Shown: in pieces, positions 7,783 through 15,586 of the stretch
Layout: every line of letters begins with the position of its first letter
How positions within the stretch are numbered: the first letter of the stretch is position 1
IMG/VR virus record: IMGVR_UViG_3300034062_002170
Location: 1 to 34,203 of that record
Origin: a virus
Strand: one strand, 5' to 3'
Length of the DNA stretch: 34,203 nt
Made by a program: the position numbers and the translations under genes
Notes under the pieces: generated by a model
What the model saw: only the letters and a program-made list of their open reading frames with translations
What the model was told of the DNA's origin: nothing
Database searches by the model: none

Positions 7783-8133
7783 ATGGCATTTCCAGCAACA
7801 TACAACTTTAACTACTATCGTGGAGATAGTTTTGAATTTATTATTTATCCTAAAAATGCAAATGGAACAACTTTTAACTTAACAGAGTACGATTCAAATT
7901 TATTTACAATTGCTACCGCTAGAGGATCTTCTGGAGAAGAAATAGGATTTGGAACCGTAGTTTCTGGATCATCTAGTTTAACTTGTAAAATTACACCAGC
8001 AGTAGGAGATTTATTATCTGCTAACTCATATGTTTATGATGTTCAAATTAGTGATACTAGTGCTTCAACTAAATATACTTTATTGACTGGAACAATAACT
8101 GTAACTCAAGATGTTACCGATAGGGTTTCGTAA
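7783..8133 (+). CDS. Tail/baseplate-like small protein with YRGDSFEF motif
   Basis: The 116-residue protein opens MAFPATYNFNYYRGDSFEF. The YRGDxFxF pattern followed by an Ig-like strand order (IIYPKNANGTTFNLTEY ... ITPAVGDLLSANSYVYDVQI) is what I associate with small baseplate or upper-fibre proteins (BppU-like N-terminal folds) that carry fibres. It ends with a TAATG overlap with the next gene. A GAGGGG ribosome site lies 7-12 bases upstream. The role as an adaptor between tail tip and fibres is inferred from this resemblance and from its place between two large fibre genes. Confidence 0.7.
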   Translation: MAFPATYNFNYYRGDSFEFIIYPKNANGTTFNLTEYDSNLFTIATARGSSGEEIGFGTVVSGSSSLTCKITPAVGDLLSANSYVYDVQISDTSASTKYTLLTGTITVTQDVTDRVS

Positions 8134-8714
8134 TGGCTATTAATTCAGTAGTTTCAACAGAATCAATTACAGTATTTGGCCCACCCGAAGTTATAGAATT
8201 AGGATTAGATGTTGGTGCCCCTGGACAAAGAGGAAGTCTTATCTACACTGGATCAGGAGATCCAAATATTAATACTGGAGTATTTGTTAACGAGCCTGCA
8301 ATAGTAGGAGATTTATATTTAAGAACAGATTTTGGCTCAGATTACGGAGTTATATATTCATACAACGTTACCCCTAGTGGTAACGAGTGGAGTTCTGTAT
8401 TAAAATTTCAACCAGTTACATATAGTGTAATTGAGCCTTTAACATTTGTAAGTGGATCAGTAAGTGTGAGCATACCAGTAAATGACATATATAACGATGC
8501 TCCTGGAACTCTAACTTCAAGTAATTTTTCTATACAATTAACCCCAGAACATGATAAAGCAATTTCATTTGCTGTAGTAGATAAAGGTTTGGTAACTTCC
8601 TCAAGTAGGTCTTTAGTATTTGAGATTATTGCTACAGAACAAGATGAAAGTGGCGGGGTAGTAGATTTAGTAGGAATTGTTGATTTCAATATTACTATCA
8701 ACGTTCTGATATAA
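8133..8714 (+). CDS. Tail fibre-associated structural protein, 193 aa
   Basis: This 193-residue protein starts at an ATG overlapping the previous stop. The N-terminal part includes VFGPPEVIELGLDVGAPGQR, then GSLIYTGSGDPNINTG and a VGDLYLRTDFGSDYGVIYSY segment. Phage fibre proteins often have this GDxYxxT...YxY pattern. The C-terminal 90 residues are strand-rich with an FNITINVLI end. It lacks the Ala-rich shaft and Gly-rich tip modules. Translational coupling to the BppU-like protein at 7783 suggests that the two assemble together. The exact role is unknown. Confidence 0.75.
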   Translation: MAINSVVSTESITVFGPPEVIELGLDVGAPGQRGSLIYTGSGDPNINTGVFVNEPAIVGDLYLRTDFGSDYGVIYSYNVTPSGNEWSSVLKFQPVTYSVIEPLTFVSGSVSVSIPVNDIYNDAPGTLTSSNFSIQLTPEHDKAISFAVVDKGLVTSSSRSLVFEIIATEQDESGGVVDLVGIVDFNITINVLI

Positions 8715-8715
8715 T
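8707..8715 (+). promoter_or_regulatory. Extended -10 promoter box TGATATAAT
   Basis: Perfect TGnTATAAT that overlaps the stop codon of the preceding gene (TAA at 8712-8714) and lies 16 bases before the ATG at 8732. It is followed by the GGAAGG ribosome site at 8719-8724. Confidence 0.6.
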
Positions 8716-8731
8716 TTAGGAAGGTGATAAA

Positions 8732-9736
8732 ATGGCTGGACAATTTTTAAGTGATGCTTCTGGATACGAGGCTACCGAATTTGATACAAAAATACCTTCA
8801 TTAACCGATCAGGCAAATATAGTTGAGGCTTTTAAGTTATATCATTATGGAATAGATAATTATAGTGGTGCTGGAGCACCCTCTTCAGATAGTGTTCACG
8901 CTCACCTTAAAGATATTAATGATAGATTGACAGAAGTAGAAGAAAGTTCCGTTAATTCTTTAACTGGAACAGCAAACGAAGTATCGGTGTCCGCATCTGT
9001 AGGAAACGTTGTTGTTGGTTTACCAGACGATGTAACAATCACAGATGACTTAACCGTAGGTGGAGATTTATCGGTAACTGGAGATTTACAAGTTAGTGGC
9101 TCAACAACATTTATTAATACAACAAATTTATCAGTAAAAGATCCTTTAATATTATTAGCAAGTGACAACGCTGCAAACTCTGTAGATTTAGGAACTGTTG
9201 CTAAATATAATTCTTCTGGAGAAAAATATTCAGGATTGGTTAAAGATGTTTCAGACTCTGGAAAATGGAAATTATTTTCTGACGTAACATCTCTTCCATC
9301 TACAACGGTAGATTTTACTTCTGCTACATATGATACATTGAAAATTGGTTCATTAGAATCAACAAGTGTAATTGCAACCAGTGCAACTTTAGATACAATA
9401 ACATCAACTGGACCATCAGACATAAGAATTCCACAAAATGCTCAAACTGGTTCTGCTACATATACATTAGTTTTATCAGATGTAGGAAAAATGGTTGAAA
9501 GAGATAATGCTTCCGCTAATAGCGTAACCGTTCCACCAAATTCTGATGTAGCCTTTCCAATAGGATGTCAAATTATAATTTTACAAACAGGATCTGGACA
9601 AACAACTATTGCTGCTGGTATTGGAGTTACCGTAAACGGTAGCCCAGGATTAAAACTTCGTGCACAATGGACATCTGCTACTCTTATAAAAAGAGCAACA
9701 AATACTTGGGTTGCGATAGGAGACTTAGCATCATAA
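8732..9736 (+). CDS. Tail fibre protein, paralogue of the 6367 C-terminal half
   Basis: The 334-residue product has an N-terminal region (AFKLYHYGIDNYSGAGAPSS, HAHLKDINDRLTEVE) that resembles the attachment part of phage fibres, with a short coiled-coil-like stretch at about 67-74. It then has GDLQVSGSTTFINTTNLSVK, KDPLILLASDNAANSVDLG and a C-terminal domain (TVPPNSDVAFPIGCQIIILQ, GLKLRAQWTSATLIKRATNT). The second half matches the 6367 product closely at protein level, so the two genes share a duplicated tip or collar domain with divergent N-termini. It is inferred to be another trimeric fibre. The start is supported by a GGAAGG site and an extended -10 box. Confidence 0.87.
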   Translation: MAGQFLSDASGYEATEFDTKIPSLTDQANIVEAFKLYHYGIDNYSGAGAPSSDSVHAHLKDINDRLTEVEESSVNSLTGTANEVSVSASVGNVVVGLPDDVTITDDLTVGGDLSVTGDLQVSGSTTFINTTNLSVKDPLILLASDNAANSVDLGTVAKYNSSGEKYSGLVKDVSDSGKWKLFSDVTSLPSTTVDFTSATYDTLKIGSLESTSVIATSATLDTITSTGPSDIRIPQNAQTGSATYTLVLSDVGKMVERDNASANSVTVPPNSDVAFPIGCQIIILQTGSGQTTIAAGIGVTVNGSPGLKLRAQWTSATLIKRATNTWVAIGDLAS

Positions 9737-9737
9737 A

Positions 9738-10598
9738 ATGTCTAAAAAAATTAGAGGAAATGCTGGAAGATTACCAGGTGCTCCAACAATTGGGACAGCA
9801 ACTGCAGGAATTCAAAATGCTACAGTTTCTTTTACAGCCCCATCATATTTAGGAAAACCTTCAGGAACAAGTTATACAGTAACTTCAACCCCTGGATCAT
9901 TTACAGGAACAGGTTCATCATCTCCAATAACAGTAACTGGTTTAACTGGAGGAACCGCTTACACTTTTAAGGTTGCATTGTCTAATGGAATAGGTTTTGG
10001 TCCAGAATCTGCAGCAAGTAATTCAATAACAGCAATTGTTCCACCGTTCTTCCCACCGTTCTTCCCACCATTCTTCCCACCATTCTTCCCACCATTCTTC
10101 CCACCATTCTTCCCACCAAGATTTTATGTAAATAGTATTCACGTTGCAGGATGTATCTATGCAGAAACATTAGTTAAAACAGTAGGAGATAATGATTCTA
10201 TTAAACATGCAAGAGCAGAAGAATTAGAGGTAGGTCAAGATATTTGGGCTATGACTCATTCAAATATTGAAGATATGTCATTAGTAAAAACTAAAATTAA
10301 AAGTGTTTATCCAATTATTAAACAAACTTTAATATTTAATAATGATGAGTCTACAAGGGTATCCTTAGAGCAACCAGTACTAGTAGAAGACGGGGGTAAT
10401 TGGAAATTTATTACCTCAAATGAATTAACTATTGGTAATAAGATAATGTCTTATAGTGAAGAAGATAATAAATTTGTACCCCTTGAAATTACCGAAATAA
10501 CAAAAGATGAATCTCCAAAAGTAACATATGCTATATCTGTAGAAGATCATAGTGCATTTATTGCTGGAAATATAGTTTGTAGAAATAAGCAGGTATAA
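9738..10598 (+). CDS. FN3 - (PPFF)n - Hint (hedgehog/intein-like) tail protein
   Basis: The 286-residue protein has three parts. Residues about 13-100 form a fibronectin type III domain (PGAPTIGTATAGIQNATVSF ... YTFKVALSNGIGFGPESAAS). Residues 102-127 are six PPFF repeats plus PP. From C139 to N283 lies a Hint-type domain: block A as GCIYAETLVKT, AEELEVGQDIWAM, a block B-like SLEQPVLV, ELTIGNKIM, and a block F/G-like DHSAFIAGNIVCRN. Hint domains self-cleave peptide bonds using the first Cys and the final Asn. Here Cys139, H271 and Asn283 are present, but the usual block B His is Gln212 and the residue after Asn is Lys, so full protein splicing is unlikely. Limited autoproteolysis or a purely structural role is possible. 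It shares its FN3 and linker with the next gene. Confidence 0.82.
   Translation: MSKKIRGNAGRLPGAPTIGTATAGIQNATVSFTAPSYLGKPSGTSYTVTSTPGSFTGTGSSSPITVTGLTGGTAYTFKVALSNGIGFGPESAASNSITAIVPPFFPPFFPPFFPPFFPPFFPPFFPPRFYVNSIHVAGCIYAETLVKTVGDNDSIKHARAEELEVGQDIWAMTHSNIEDMSLVKTKIKSVYPIIKQTLIFNNDESTRVSLEQPVLVEDGGNWKFITSNELTIGNKIMSYSEEDNKFVPLEITEITKDESPKVTYAISVEDHSAFIAGNIVCRNKQV
10041..10118 (+). repeat. 12-base tandem repeat encoding PPFF units
   Basis: About six and a half copies of a 12-base unit (CCACCATTCTTC and CCACCGTTCTTC variants) encode (PPFF)6PP between the FN3 and Hint domains. The first copies carry CCG and the later ones CCA, suggesting local expansion by slippage or unequal exchange. Confidence 0.9.
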
Positions 10599-10599
10599 A

Positions 10600-11283
10600 A
10601 TGCCATTAATTATTGGATCAAATAGTGGTGGAAAACAACCAGGAACACCTATAATTGGTACTGCAACTGCAGGAATTATAAGTGCTACAGTTGGCTTTAC
10701 AGCCCCATCATATTTAGGAAAACCAACAGGAACAACTTATACAGCAACATCAAGTCCTGGAGGAATAACTGGAACTAGTTCAACTTCTCCAATTACTGTC
10801 AATGGATTAACAGCAGGTGTGTCTTATACATTTACTGTTACATTGTCTAACGGAATTGCAACTTCTACCGCTTCTGGAATAAGTAATTCTGTTACACCTT
10901 CACCAGTACCATTCTTCCCACCATTCTTTCCACCATTCTTTCCACCATTCTTCCCACCTAACTTTTATTCAGACGAAAGAGACAAGCAAGATATTAAATC
11001 ATTAGAATTGGGATTAGACTTTGTTAAAGATTTATTACCAGTATCTTATGTATGGAATATGAGAGATGGGTCAGTTGCTGGAGTAAATGATGCTGGTTTT
11101 ATTGCTCAAGACCTACAAAGAATTCAAGAAAAATACGGTGTAGAGTGGCTGGGTATGGTTGATGATTCTAATGAAAGTCAATTAAAGATAAACTATATTA
11201 AGATGATACCTATCCTTGTAAAATCAGTACAAGAACTAACTAAAGAAATAGAAGAATTAAAAAATAAACAGTGCTCTTGCTAA
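10600..11283 (+). CDS. FN3 - (PPFF)n - S74 intramolecular chaperone fibre protein
   Basis: The 227-residue protein has an FN3 domain (about residues 15-100) nearly the same as that of the preceding gene, including SATVGFTAPSYLGKPTGTTY. A shorter proline-rich linker follows (PFFPPFFPPFFPPFFPP, 104-120). From Ser124 there is a peptidase S74 / endosialidase-type chaperone domain: SDERDKQDIKSLELGLDFV, VSYVWNMRDG, AGFIAQDLQ, and a C-terminal coiled coil (about 205-223). S74 domains trimerise the fibre and then cut themselves off at the Ser of the SDxRxK motif, which is intact here (Ser124, Lys129). The short protein leaves a mature trimer of FN3 plus PPFF stalk. The ATG at 10600 follows the previous stop by one base. 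Confidence 0.88.
   Translation: MPLIIGSNSGGKQPGTPIIGTATAGIISATVGFTAPSYLGKPTGTTYTATSSPGGITGTSSTSPITVNGLTAGVSYTFTVTLSNGIATSTASGISNSVTPSPVPFFPPFFPPFFPPFFPPNFYSDERDKQDIKSLELGLDFVKDLLPVSYVWNMRDGSVAGVNDAGFIAQDLQRIQEKYGVEWLGMVDDSNESQLKINYIKMIPILVKSVQELTKEIEELKNKQCSC
10913..10960 (+). repeat. Second PPFF-coding tandem repeat
   Basis: About four copies of the CCATTCTTCCCA / CCATTCTTTCCA 12-base unit encode FFPPFFPPFFPPFFPP in the S74 protein. Unit sequence and reading frame match the repeat at 10041-10118, showing that the linker is a shared module that differs in copy number between the two genes. Confidence 0.88.
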
Positions 11284-11296
11284 ACTAGTATCTTTA

Positions 11297-11305
11297 TGAT
11301 ATTAT
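11297..11305 (+). promoter_or_regulatory. Extended -10-like box TGATATTAT upstream of oxygenase cluster
   Basis: A one-mismatch version of the TGnTATAAT box in the 43-base gap between the fibre locus and the first oxygenase gene, 21 bases before the ATG at 11327. AAAGG (11317-11321) follows as ribosome site. It is the likely promoter for the overlapping oxygenase genes. Confidence 0.5.
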
Positions 11306-11326
11306 AGATCTAACAGAAAGGTCATC

Positions 11327-12001
11327 ATGATGCAAAGAGAAGAAAATATAGTTCAATCATGGTCAGAAGTAGAAGACTTAGGTAATGGCATATATGTTTA
11401 TAGAGATGTATTACCAGAATCATTAGACTTAGTCAATAGATTAGAAAAAGTATTATCTAACCCAGAAAGTCAATATAACTGGATAGTTGCACAAGTAGGA
11501 TATGGTCAAGTTATGCCAGACTATCGTGACTGTGTTGATTTTAAATATAAAAAATCAGATTTGGTTGATGATGGATCAAAAGAATATAATGAATTAGCAA
11601 AAATATGGCAGCAATGTTACGATAGAAAGGCTGCAGCAGTAGATCACTATAGATCTAGATTTAATATTATGGACTTAAAATATTGGGAAGCATTTAACTT
11701 TATTAGATATGGTGAAGGTCAACATTTTATGGAACACCATGATCATGGATATTCATATAATTGTACAGTTTCGTTAGTTTGTTATTTAAATGATAATTAT
11801 GAAGGTGGAGAACTGTCATTTAGATTGCAGGGTTTAAAAATTAAACCAAAGGCTGGAGACATGTACGTATTTCCTTCTAATTTTATGTATCCACATGTTG
11901 CTGAAAAGGTAACGTCTGGTGTTAAATATTCTTTAGTAACTATGTTGGATTATAGTGCTAAGTATCATACACCAGAAATTTATAATAATACGGAAGACTA
12001 A
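11327..12001 (+). CDS. 2-oxoglutarate/Fe(II) oxygenase, prolyl-4-hydroxylase-like (1 of 6)
   Basis: The 224-residue product has the P4H-type double-stranded beta-helix. The iron triad reads H137-x-D139 (in MEHHDHGYS) and H190 (YPHVAEKV), and the 2OG-binding basic residue is Lys200 (SGVKYSLV). The spacer CYLNDNYEGGELSF is the hallmark LNDxYxGGEL of phage and bacterial P4H-like enzymes. These enzymes hydroxylate Pro, Lys, Asp or sugar/nucleotide substrates using O2 and 2OG. The substrate is unknown. Start is ATG at 11327 or the adjacent ATG at 11330. The stop overlaps the next ATG (TAATG). It is the first gene of an operon of six such enzymes. Confidence 0.9.
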   Translation: MMQREENIVQSWSEVEDLGNGIYVYRDVLPESLDLVNRLEKVLSNPESQYNWIVAQVGYGQVMPDYRDCVDFKYKKSDLVDDGSKEYNELAKIWQQCYDRKAAAVDHYRSRFNIMDLKYWEAFNFIRYGEGQHFMEHHDHGYSYNCTVSLVCYLNDNYEGGELSFRLQGLKIKPKAGDMYVFPSNFMYPHVAEKVTSGVKYSLVTMLDYSAKYHTPEIYNNTED

Positions 12002-12711
12002 TGTCAACAGTAAATGTTTACTGTCAAAACCAATCTGTTAATATAAAACAAACACGAATAAAAAGAGATTGGATGGAAGAAACTGCTGAAAAACATGCCT
12101 ATAAATGTTTTCCTATAAGTTTGGCAAATACTATAGGGTATGAATTATCTTTACCAATAGATGTTACTTTTGTTTGGGATGGAATTAGTGATTCATCACC
12201 AGAACACATAAAAATACTTTCTGGAGAAGAATTTATACAAAACTCTAGGGCAAATGCAACTGTTAGTTTTAAAACTGGTATAGTTATAAAGTCAGATAGC
12301 AATATTAGTTTTTTACATATGCCAGTACCAAACATGTTTAATGATTCATATCAAACTTTTACTAGTTTAATTAGTACCTCATTTTTTGATCAAGAATTTC
12401 CTTCTGCTATAAAAATATTAAAGCCAGATAAGGCTATAACAATTAAAGCAAATGAGCCATTTGCAACACTTGTACCTATATCTTTAACTAGCATGTCAGA
12501 TATAGAATTAAATTTAAATGATTTTGATATGGATGAGAAGTGGTATAAAGATAATGAAGAAAGAGGCAAGGTGGCATATGAACTTAATAAAAAGGGTGAA
12601 TGGACTAACTGGTATAGAAATGCTACTGATCATAACGATGTTCAAATTGGTGAACATGAGGTAAAGTCTTTAAAACTAATAATAAACGATAATAGGAGAA
12701 ATAGTGGATAG
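12001..12711 (+). CDS. DUF6065-like protein
   Basis: The 236-residue protein has IKRDWMEETAEKHAYKCFPI, SLANTIGYELSLPIDVTFVW and a C-terminal GEWTNWYRNATDHNDVQIGE. To my recollection this arrangement (xRxWMxxTxxxxAYxCxPxxxAN near the start, W..Y then H near the end) is that of DUF6065, a family of unknown function. This is a memory-based match, not a search. No catalytic motif is recognised. It overlaps the neighbouring genes at both ends, so it is made together with the oxygenases. It may act on, carry or present their substrate, but this is only a guess from gene order. It is followed by a distantly similar protein at 12704. Confidence 0.65.
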   Translation: MSTVNVYCQNQSVNIKQTRIKRDWMEETAEKHAYKCFPISLANTIGYELSLPIDVTFVWDGISDSSPEHIKILSGEEFIQNSRANATVSFKTGIVIKSDSNISFLHMPVPNMFNDSYQTFTSLISTSFFDQEFPSAIKILKPDKAITIKANEPFATLVPISLTSMSDIELNLNDFDMDEKWYKDNEERGKVAYELNKKGEWTNWYRNATDHNDVQIGEHEVKSLKLIINDNRRNSG

Positions 12712-13438
12712 CAAAGAAATAAAGTTTATTACAAACAGATTTTGGCAAACAGAAAGAACCAGCACTAAACCATCTTCTGCATCTAAGTCTTTACCAGAGT
12801 GGTATACAAAAGCAGAAAGATTTATAACTAACCCTGAAACTAAAGAATATTATGAAGATAAAGACGGTGGCAAAATTGCTAGTTGGAAGGCATGTATGCC
12901 ATTTATGGATGTAATGATGAGTGGATATTTTATGTATACCCCTTGCGATATAGAGTTTTATTTAGATGAGCAAGGAGATATTCGTCATAAAATAACTGAT
13001 GAAAAAAATCAAAGTTTTTGTAGTGAAAGACCACCAATGCTTGGATTTTATCAACCAGACGGATACTACTTAGATCATTTCTCTTGGTTTGTAGACTGGG
13101 GAACTATATTACCAGAAGGATATAGTGCTCTGTATACAACTCCATTTAATAGATTTGATTTACCATTTATAAATACATCTGGAATTATTGATAACGATGT
13201 TGTTAACCTTAATGGAAACCTACCATTTTTTTTAAGAGAAGGCTGGACTGGTGTAATACCTAAAGGAACCCCATTTGTTCAGGTATTTCCGTTTAAAAGA
13301 GAAAACTGGACTTCTTCTATAATTGTTGAAGACCCAATGTCTATTCCTCAAAAAAATATTGATAATGCTGCTAAATATAGAGTGCCTGATGGAGGGGTAT
13401 ATAAAAATGTAGACTGGCATAGAAGATCATATGAATAG
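12704..13438 (+). CDS. Conserved phage protein, distant DUF6065-like relative
   Basis: The 244-residue product begins at GTG 12704, with an AGGAGA site at 12694-12699, and overlaps the preceding gene by 8 bases. It has LPEWYTKAERF, SWKACMPFMDVMMSGYFM, HFSWFVDWGTILPEGYSALY, TTPFNRFDLPF and a GVIPKGTPFVQVFPF segment. The order (N-terminal Pro/Trp part, CMPFxDxMxSGY, WxxxLPxGYSxLYTxPxNR, PKGTPxxQxxPF) is one I associate with conserved phage proteins of unknown role, and its C-terminal half resembles the layout of the DUF6065-like neighbour. There is no signal peptide or membrane segment. Its constant company with the oxygenases here suggests a joint pathway; the function is not known. Confidence 0.7.
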   Translation: MDSKEIKFITNRFWQTERTSTKPSSASKSLPEWYTKAERFITNPETKEYYEDKDGGKIASWKACMPFMDVMMSGYFMYTPCDIEFYLDEQGDIRHKITDEKNQSFCSERPPMLGFYQPDGYYLDHFSWFVDWGTILPEGYSALYTTPFNRFDLPFINTSGIIDNDVVNLNGNLPFFLREGWTGVIPKGTPFVQVFPFKRENWTSSIIVEDPMSIPQKNIDNAAKYRVPDGGVYKNVDWHRRSYE

Positions 13439-13443
13439 TCCTA

Positions 13444-13452
13444 TGGTAAAAT
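13444..13452 (+). promoter_or_regulatory. Possible leaderless promoter, TGGTAAAAT
   Basis: A variant extended -10 box ends 6 bases before the ATG at 13459. Transcription would begin at or next to the ATG. No ribosome site is visible in this 20-base gap, which fits a leaderless start. One base differs from TATAAT, so confidence is modest. Confidence 0.4.
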
Positions 13453-13458
13453 AAAATT

Positions 13459-14142
13459 ATGAATCCAAAAGAATTAGAAAAATTAATGGAAGAAACAGAT
13501 AAAAATAGGGTATCTATAACCCCGTCTGGATCTTTTGGATCATCTAAAGACAATATTGTAAGTTTAGAAGATTTTATGACTAAAGAAGATAAAGAGTTAT
13601 TGTATAACTTTGCAGTTAACTTAGAAAATTGGCACAAAGATGAAAGTGTTTATGATAAAGATGGTGTTATGATTTATGATGCTAGTTTTTGGGCTAACCG
13701 TGTAGCAAATCAAAAAGAAATTGCACAACAAGATTCAGCAAATATAGTTAGAGATAAAATTGTAGAACTACTAGCAAGATTTAAAGAAAAGGTAGATGCT
13801 CATTTAAACGTTAATGCCGTACCAACATTTCCTGCTTTTGTAAGATGGTTTCCAGGAAATTATCAACTACCACATGCAGATAAAGAATTGCATGAAGGAG
13901 AAAACTCAGGAAAACCAAATAATTTTCCATATTATGACATTGCTGGATTAATGTACCTTAATGATGATTATGAAGGTGGAGAACTATACTTTCCACAACA
14001 TGATATTGAGTTTAAACCTAAAGCAGGTGCAGCATATTTTTTTCCAGGAGATAAAAACTTTATACATGGGGTAAAAGAAGTTACTGCTGGTGTTAGATAC
14101 ACACTTCCATTTTTTTGGACTATAGTAGGGCACGGTAAATAA
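13459..14142 (+). CDS. 2-oxoglutarate/Fe(II) oxygenase, prolyl-4-hydroxylase-like (2 of 6)
   Basis: The 227-residue enzyme has the iron triad H139-x-D141 (LPHADKEL) and H203 (FIHGVKEV), with the 2OG-binding Arg213 (AGVRYTLPFFW). The GLMYLNDDYEGGELYFPQHD segment (163-182) is the usual P4H core strand pair. An N-terminal extension of about 60 residues (IVSLEDFMTKEDKELLYNF) carries the fold's helical support. Oxidation with O2, Fe(II) and 2OG is known for the family; the substrate is not. No ribosome site precedes the start, and a -10-like box lies just upstream. It abuts the next gene (TAA then ATG at 14143). Confidence 0.92.
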   Translation: MNPKELEKLMEETDKNRVSITPSGSFGSSKDNIVSLEDFMTKEDKELLYNFAVNLENWHKDESVYDKDGVMIYDASFWANRVANQKEIAQQDSANIVRDKIVELLARFKEKVDAHLNVNAVPTFPAFVRWFPGNYQLPHADKELHEGENSGKPNNFPYYDIAGLMYLNDDYEGGELYFPQHDIEFKPKAGAAYFFPGDKNFIHGVKEVTAGVRYTLPFFWTIVGHGK

Positions 14143-14919
14143 ATGGAATATATTAAACTATTTCCTAAGATACATGTATATAAAGGTTTATTAAATAACT
14201 GTGATGATCTAGTAGATATATTAAAAAAAGCAGAAGAAGATTCAGATACAACATATTTATTTAAAGACTGGAAACCGTGGAGTTTTTTTGGAACTTACGT
14301 TTATCAAATAGACAATAACGCCATACATTCTGGTATACAAAATGAAAAATTACAAAAAGAAATAAATTATCTTGAAATGGTTAAGAAAGCATTTTTTGAT
14401 AGCACTGATAACTTTTTAAAAGAATATAAATTAGACCTACCTGGAGATTGGCAAATGATGGGTCCTTCATTTTCCAAATATATACCAGACGAAGGCGAAG
14501 AGGGTAGAGTAGGAAAAGGAATGAGTATGTCTAGGCATACAGATTACGTACCATGGATGAAAGATGTTCCAGGATATAAATTTGCTTTAACTTGCACTAT
14601 GTATTTAAATGACGATTATGACGGTGGAGAAATATCATTTAAAGTTGGAGATCAGTATATAGATTATAAACCAGTTGCTGGAGATGTAATTGTATTTCCA
14701 TCTGGACACCCTGAATTTTTAGCAGACGAGCACCCTTATCTACATGGTGTTAAAAAGATATCTGGAAATCCAAGATATTTAATTAGATCTTTTTACCAGT
14801 TCTATCATACAGGCTCTGAAGAATGGCTTAAAAATCAAGAAAAGTATGGAAAAGAAATATGGTGTAAAATGGAAGAAGAAAGAATAGAAAAGGACATGAG
14901 GGTGTATGACTTTTACTAA
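14143..14919 (+). CDS. 2-oxoglutarate/Fe(II) oxygenase, prolyl-4-hydroxylase-like (3 of 6)
   Basis: At 258 residues this is the longest of the six. The triad is H132-x-D134 (SRHTDYVPW) and H201 (YLHGVKKI) with Arg211 (NPRYLIRSF) for 2OG. CTMYLNDDYDGGEISF (151-166) is the core motif. It has a longer insertion before the HxD (KYIPDEGEEGRVGKGMSM) and a charged C-terminal tail (EKYGKEIWCKMEEERIEKDM), both absent from its neighbours, which may define a different substrate. It starts immediately after the previous stop and overlaps the next gene by 14 bases. The substrate is unknown. Confidence 0.92.
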   Translation: MEYIKLFPKIHVYKGLLNNCDDLVDILKKAEEDSDTTYLFKDWKPWSFFGTYVYQIDNNAIHSGIQNEKLQKEINYLEMVKKAFFDSTDNFLKEYKLDLPGDWQMMGPSFSKYIPDEGEEGRVGKGMSMSRHTDYVPWMKDVPGYKFALTCTMYLNDDYDGGEISFKVGDQYIDYKPVAGDVIVFPSGHPEFLADEHPYLHGVKKISGNPRYLIRSFYQFYHTGSEEWLKNQEKYGKEIWCKMEEERIEKDMRVYDFY

Positions 14920-15586
14920 AGAAGATCTTAAATTCTATAAAAACGATATTGCAAGAATTGATAACTTTGTTACAGCAGATGAAGCAAAGGCAATGATTAA
15001 ATATTTTGAGTCTCAAGCACAAATTTGGGGAGATATTGCTTTTTATAATTCTCTTGGTATGGGCTTGGCACCACATGATCAAAGGCTTATTGAATTAGGT
15101 TTAGATCCTAAACATTTTGATAATTTAAGAGATAAGTTTAAACAATCATGTGAGATGTTTTTTGAAAGAGAATTAAGAGCAAACACATCTCATGCACAAA
15201 AATGGAAAGTTGGAGGATTTGCTGCACCACATTCAGACAACTCAGACCATGATGGAAATCCAAACGCCTTTCATATAAATAAATATGTTGGTATATTATA
15301 CTTAAACGATGATTACGAAGGTGGAGAACTATATTTCCCTGATCATAAGTTAGAGTTTAAACCTCCTGTGTATTCCTTCATTATGTTCCCAGGTGGTCAC
15401 GAAAATATTCATGGAGTAAAAGAAATAACAAAAGGAACAAGGTATACAATGGTTTCATTTTGGGATTATGCTGATGCAGTATATGATGAAGAAACTTTGG
15501 ATAAGTGGGAAAAGGAAATTGAAAAGGTTAGAGAAGAGCAAGCAGTTCAAAAAATAGAGTGGGACAAGGGAAATAAACTTGTATAA
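14906..15586 (+). CDS. 2-oxoglutarate/Fe(II) oxygenase, prolyl-4-hydroxylase-like (4 of 6)
   Basis: The 226-residue enzyme has H109-x-D111 (APHSDNSDHDG), H169 (NIHGVKEI) and Arg179 (GTRYTMVSFWD). VGILYLNDDYEGGELYFPDH (128-147) is very close to the corresponding stretch of the 13459 product, so these two are probably the closest pair. The C-terminus is a charged helix (about 197-220). A GAGGGTG ribosome site lies just before the ATG, inside the previous gene. The start overlaps the end of the previous gene by 14 bases and the stop overlaps the next start by 8. The family reaction is O2/2OG-dependent hydroxylation; the substrate is not known. Confidence 0.92.
   Translation: MTFTKEDLKFYKNDIARIDNFVTADEAKAMIKYFESQAQIWGDIAFYNSLGMGLAPHDQRLIELGLDPKHFDNLRDKFKQSCEMFFERELRANTSHAQKWKVGGFAAPHSDNSDHDGNPNAFHINKYVGILYLNDDYEGGELYFPDHKLEFKPPVYSFIMFPGGHENIHGVKEITKGTRYTMVSFWDYADAVYDEETLDKWEKEIEKVREEQAVQKIEWDKGNKLV

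Noticed and set aside
8902-9423. 173-residue minus-strand frame within the fibre gene at 8732.
   Set aside because: No ribosome site, and it lies fully within a well-supported plus-strand fibre gene; its composition mirrors the fibre repeats.
9738-10598. A functional intein that splices itself out.
   Set aside because: There is no C-terminal extein (only three residues follow Asn283), the +1 residue is Lys, and the block B His is Gln.
1-11283. Diversity-generating retroelement acting on the fibre genes.
   Set aside because: No reverse transcriptase gene, template repeat or CLec-type variable region was seen; Gly-rich repetition explains the sequence similarity.
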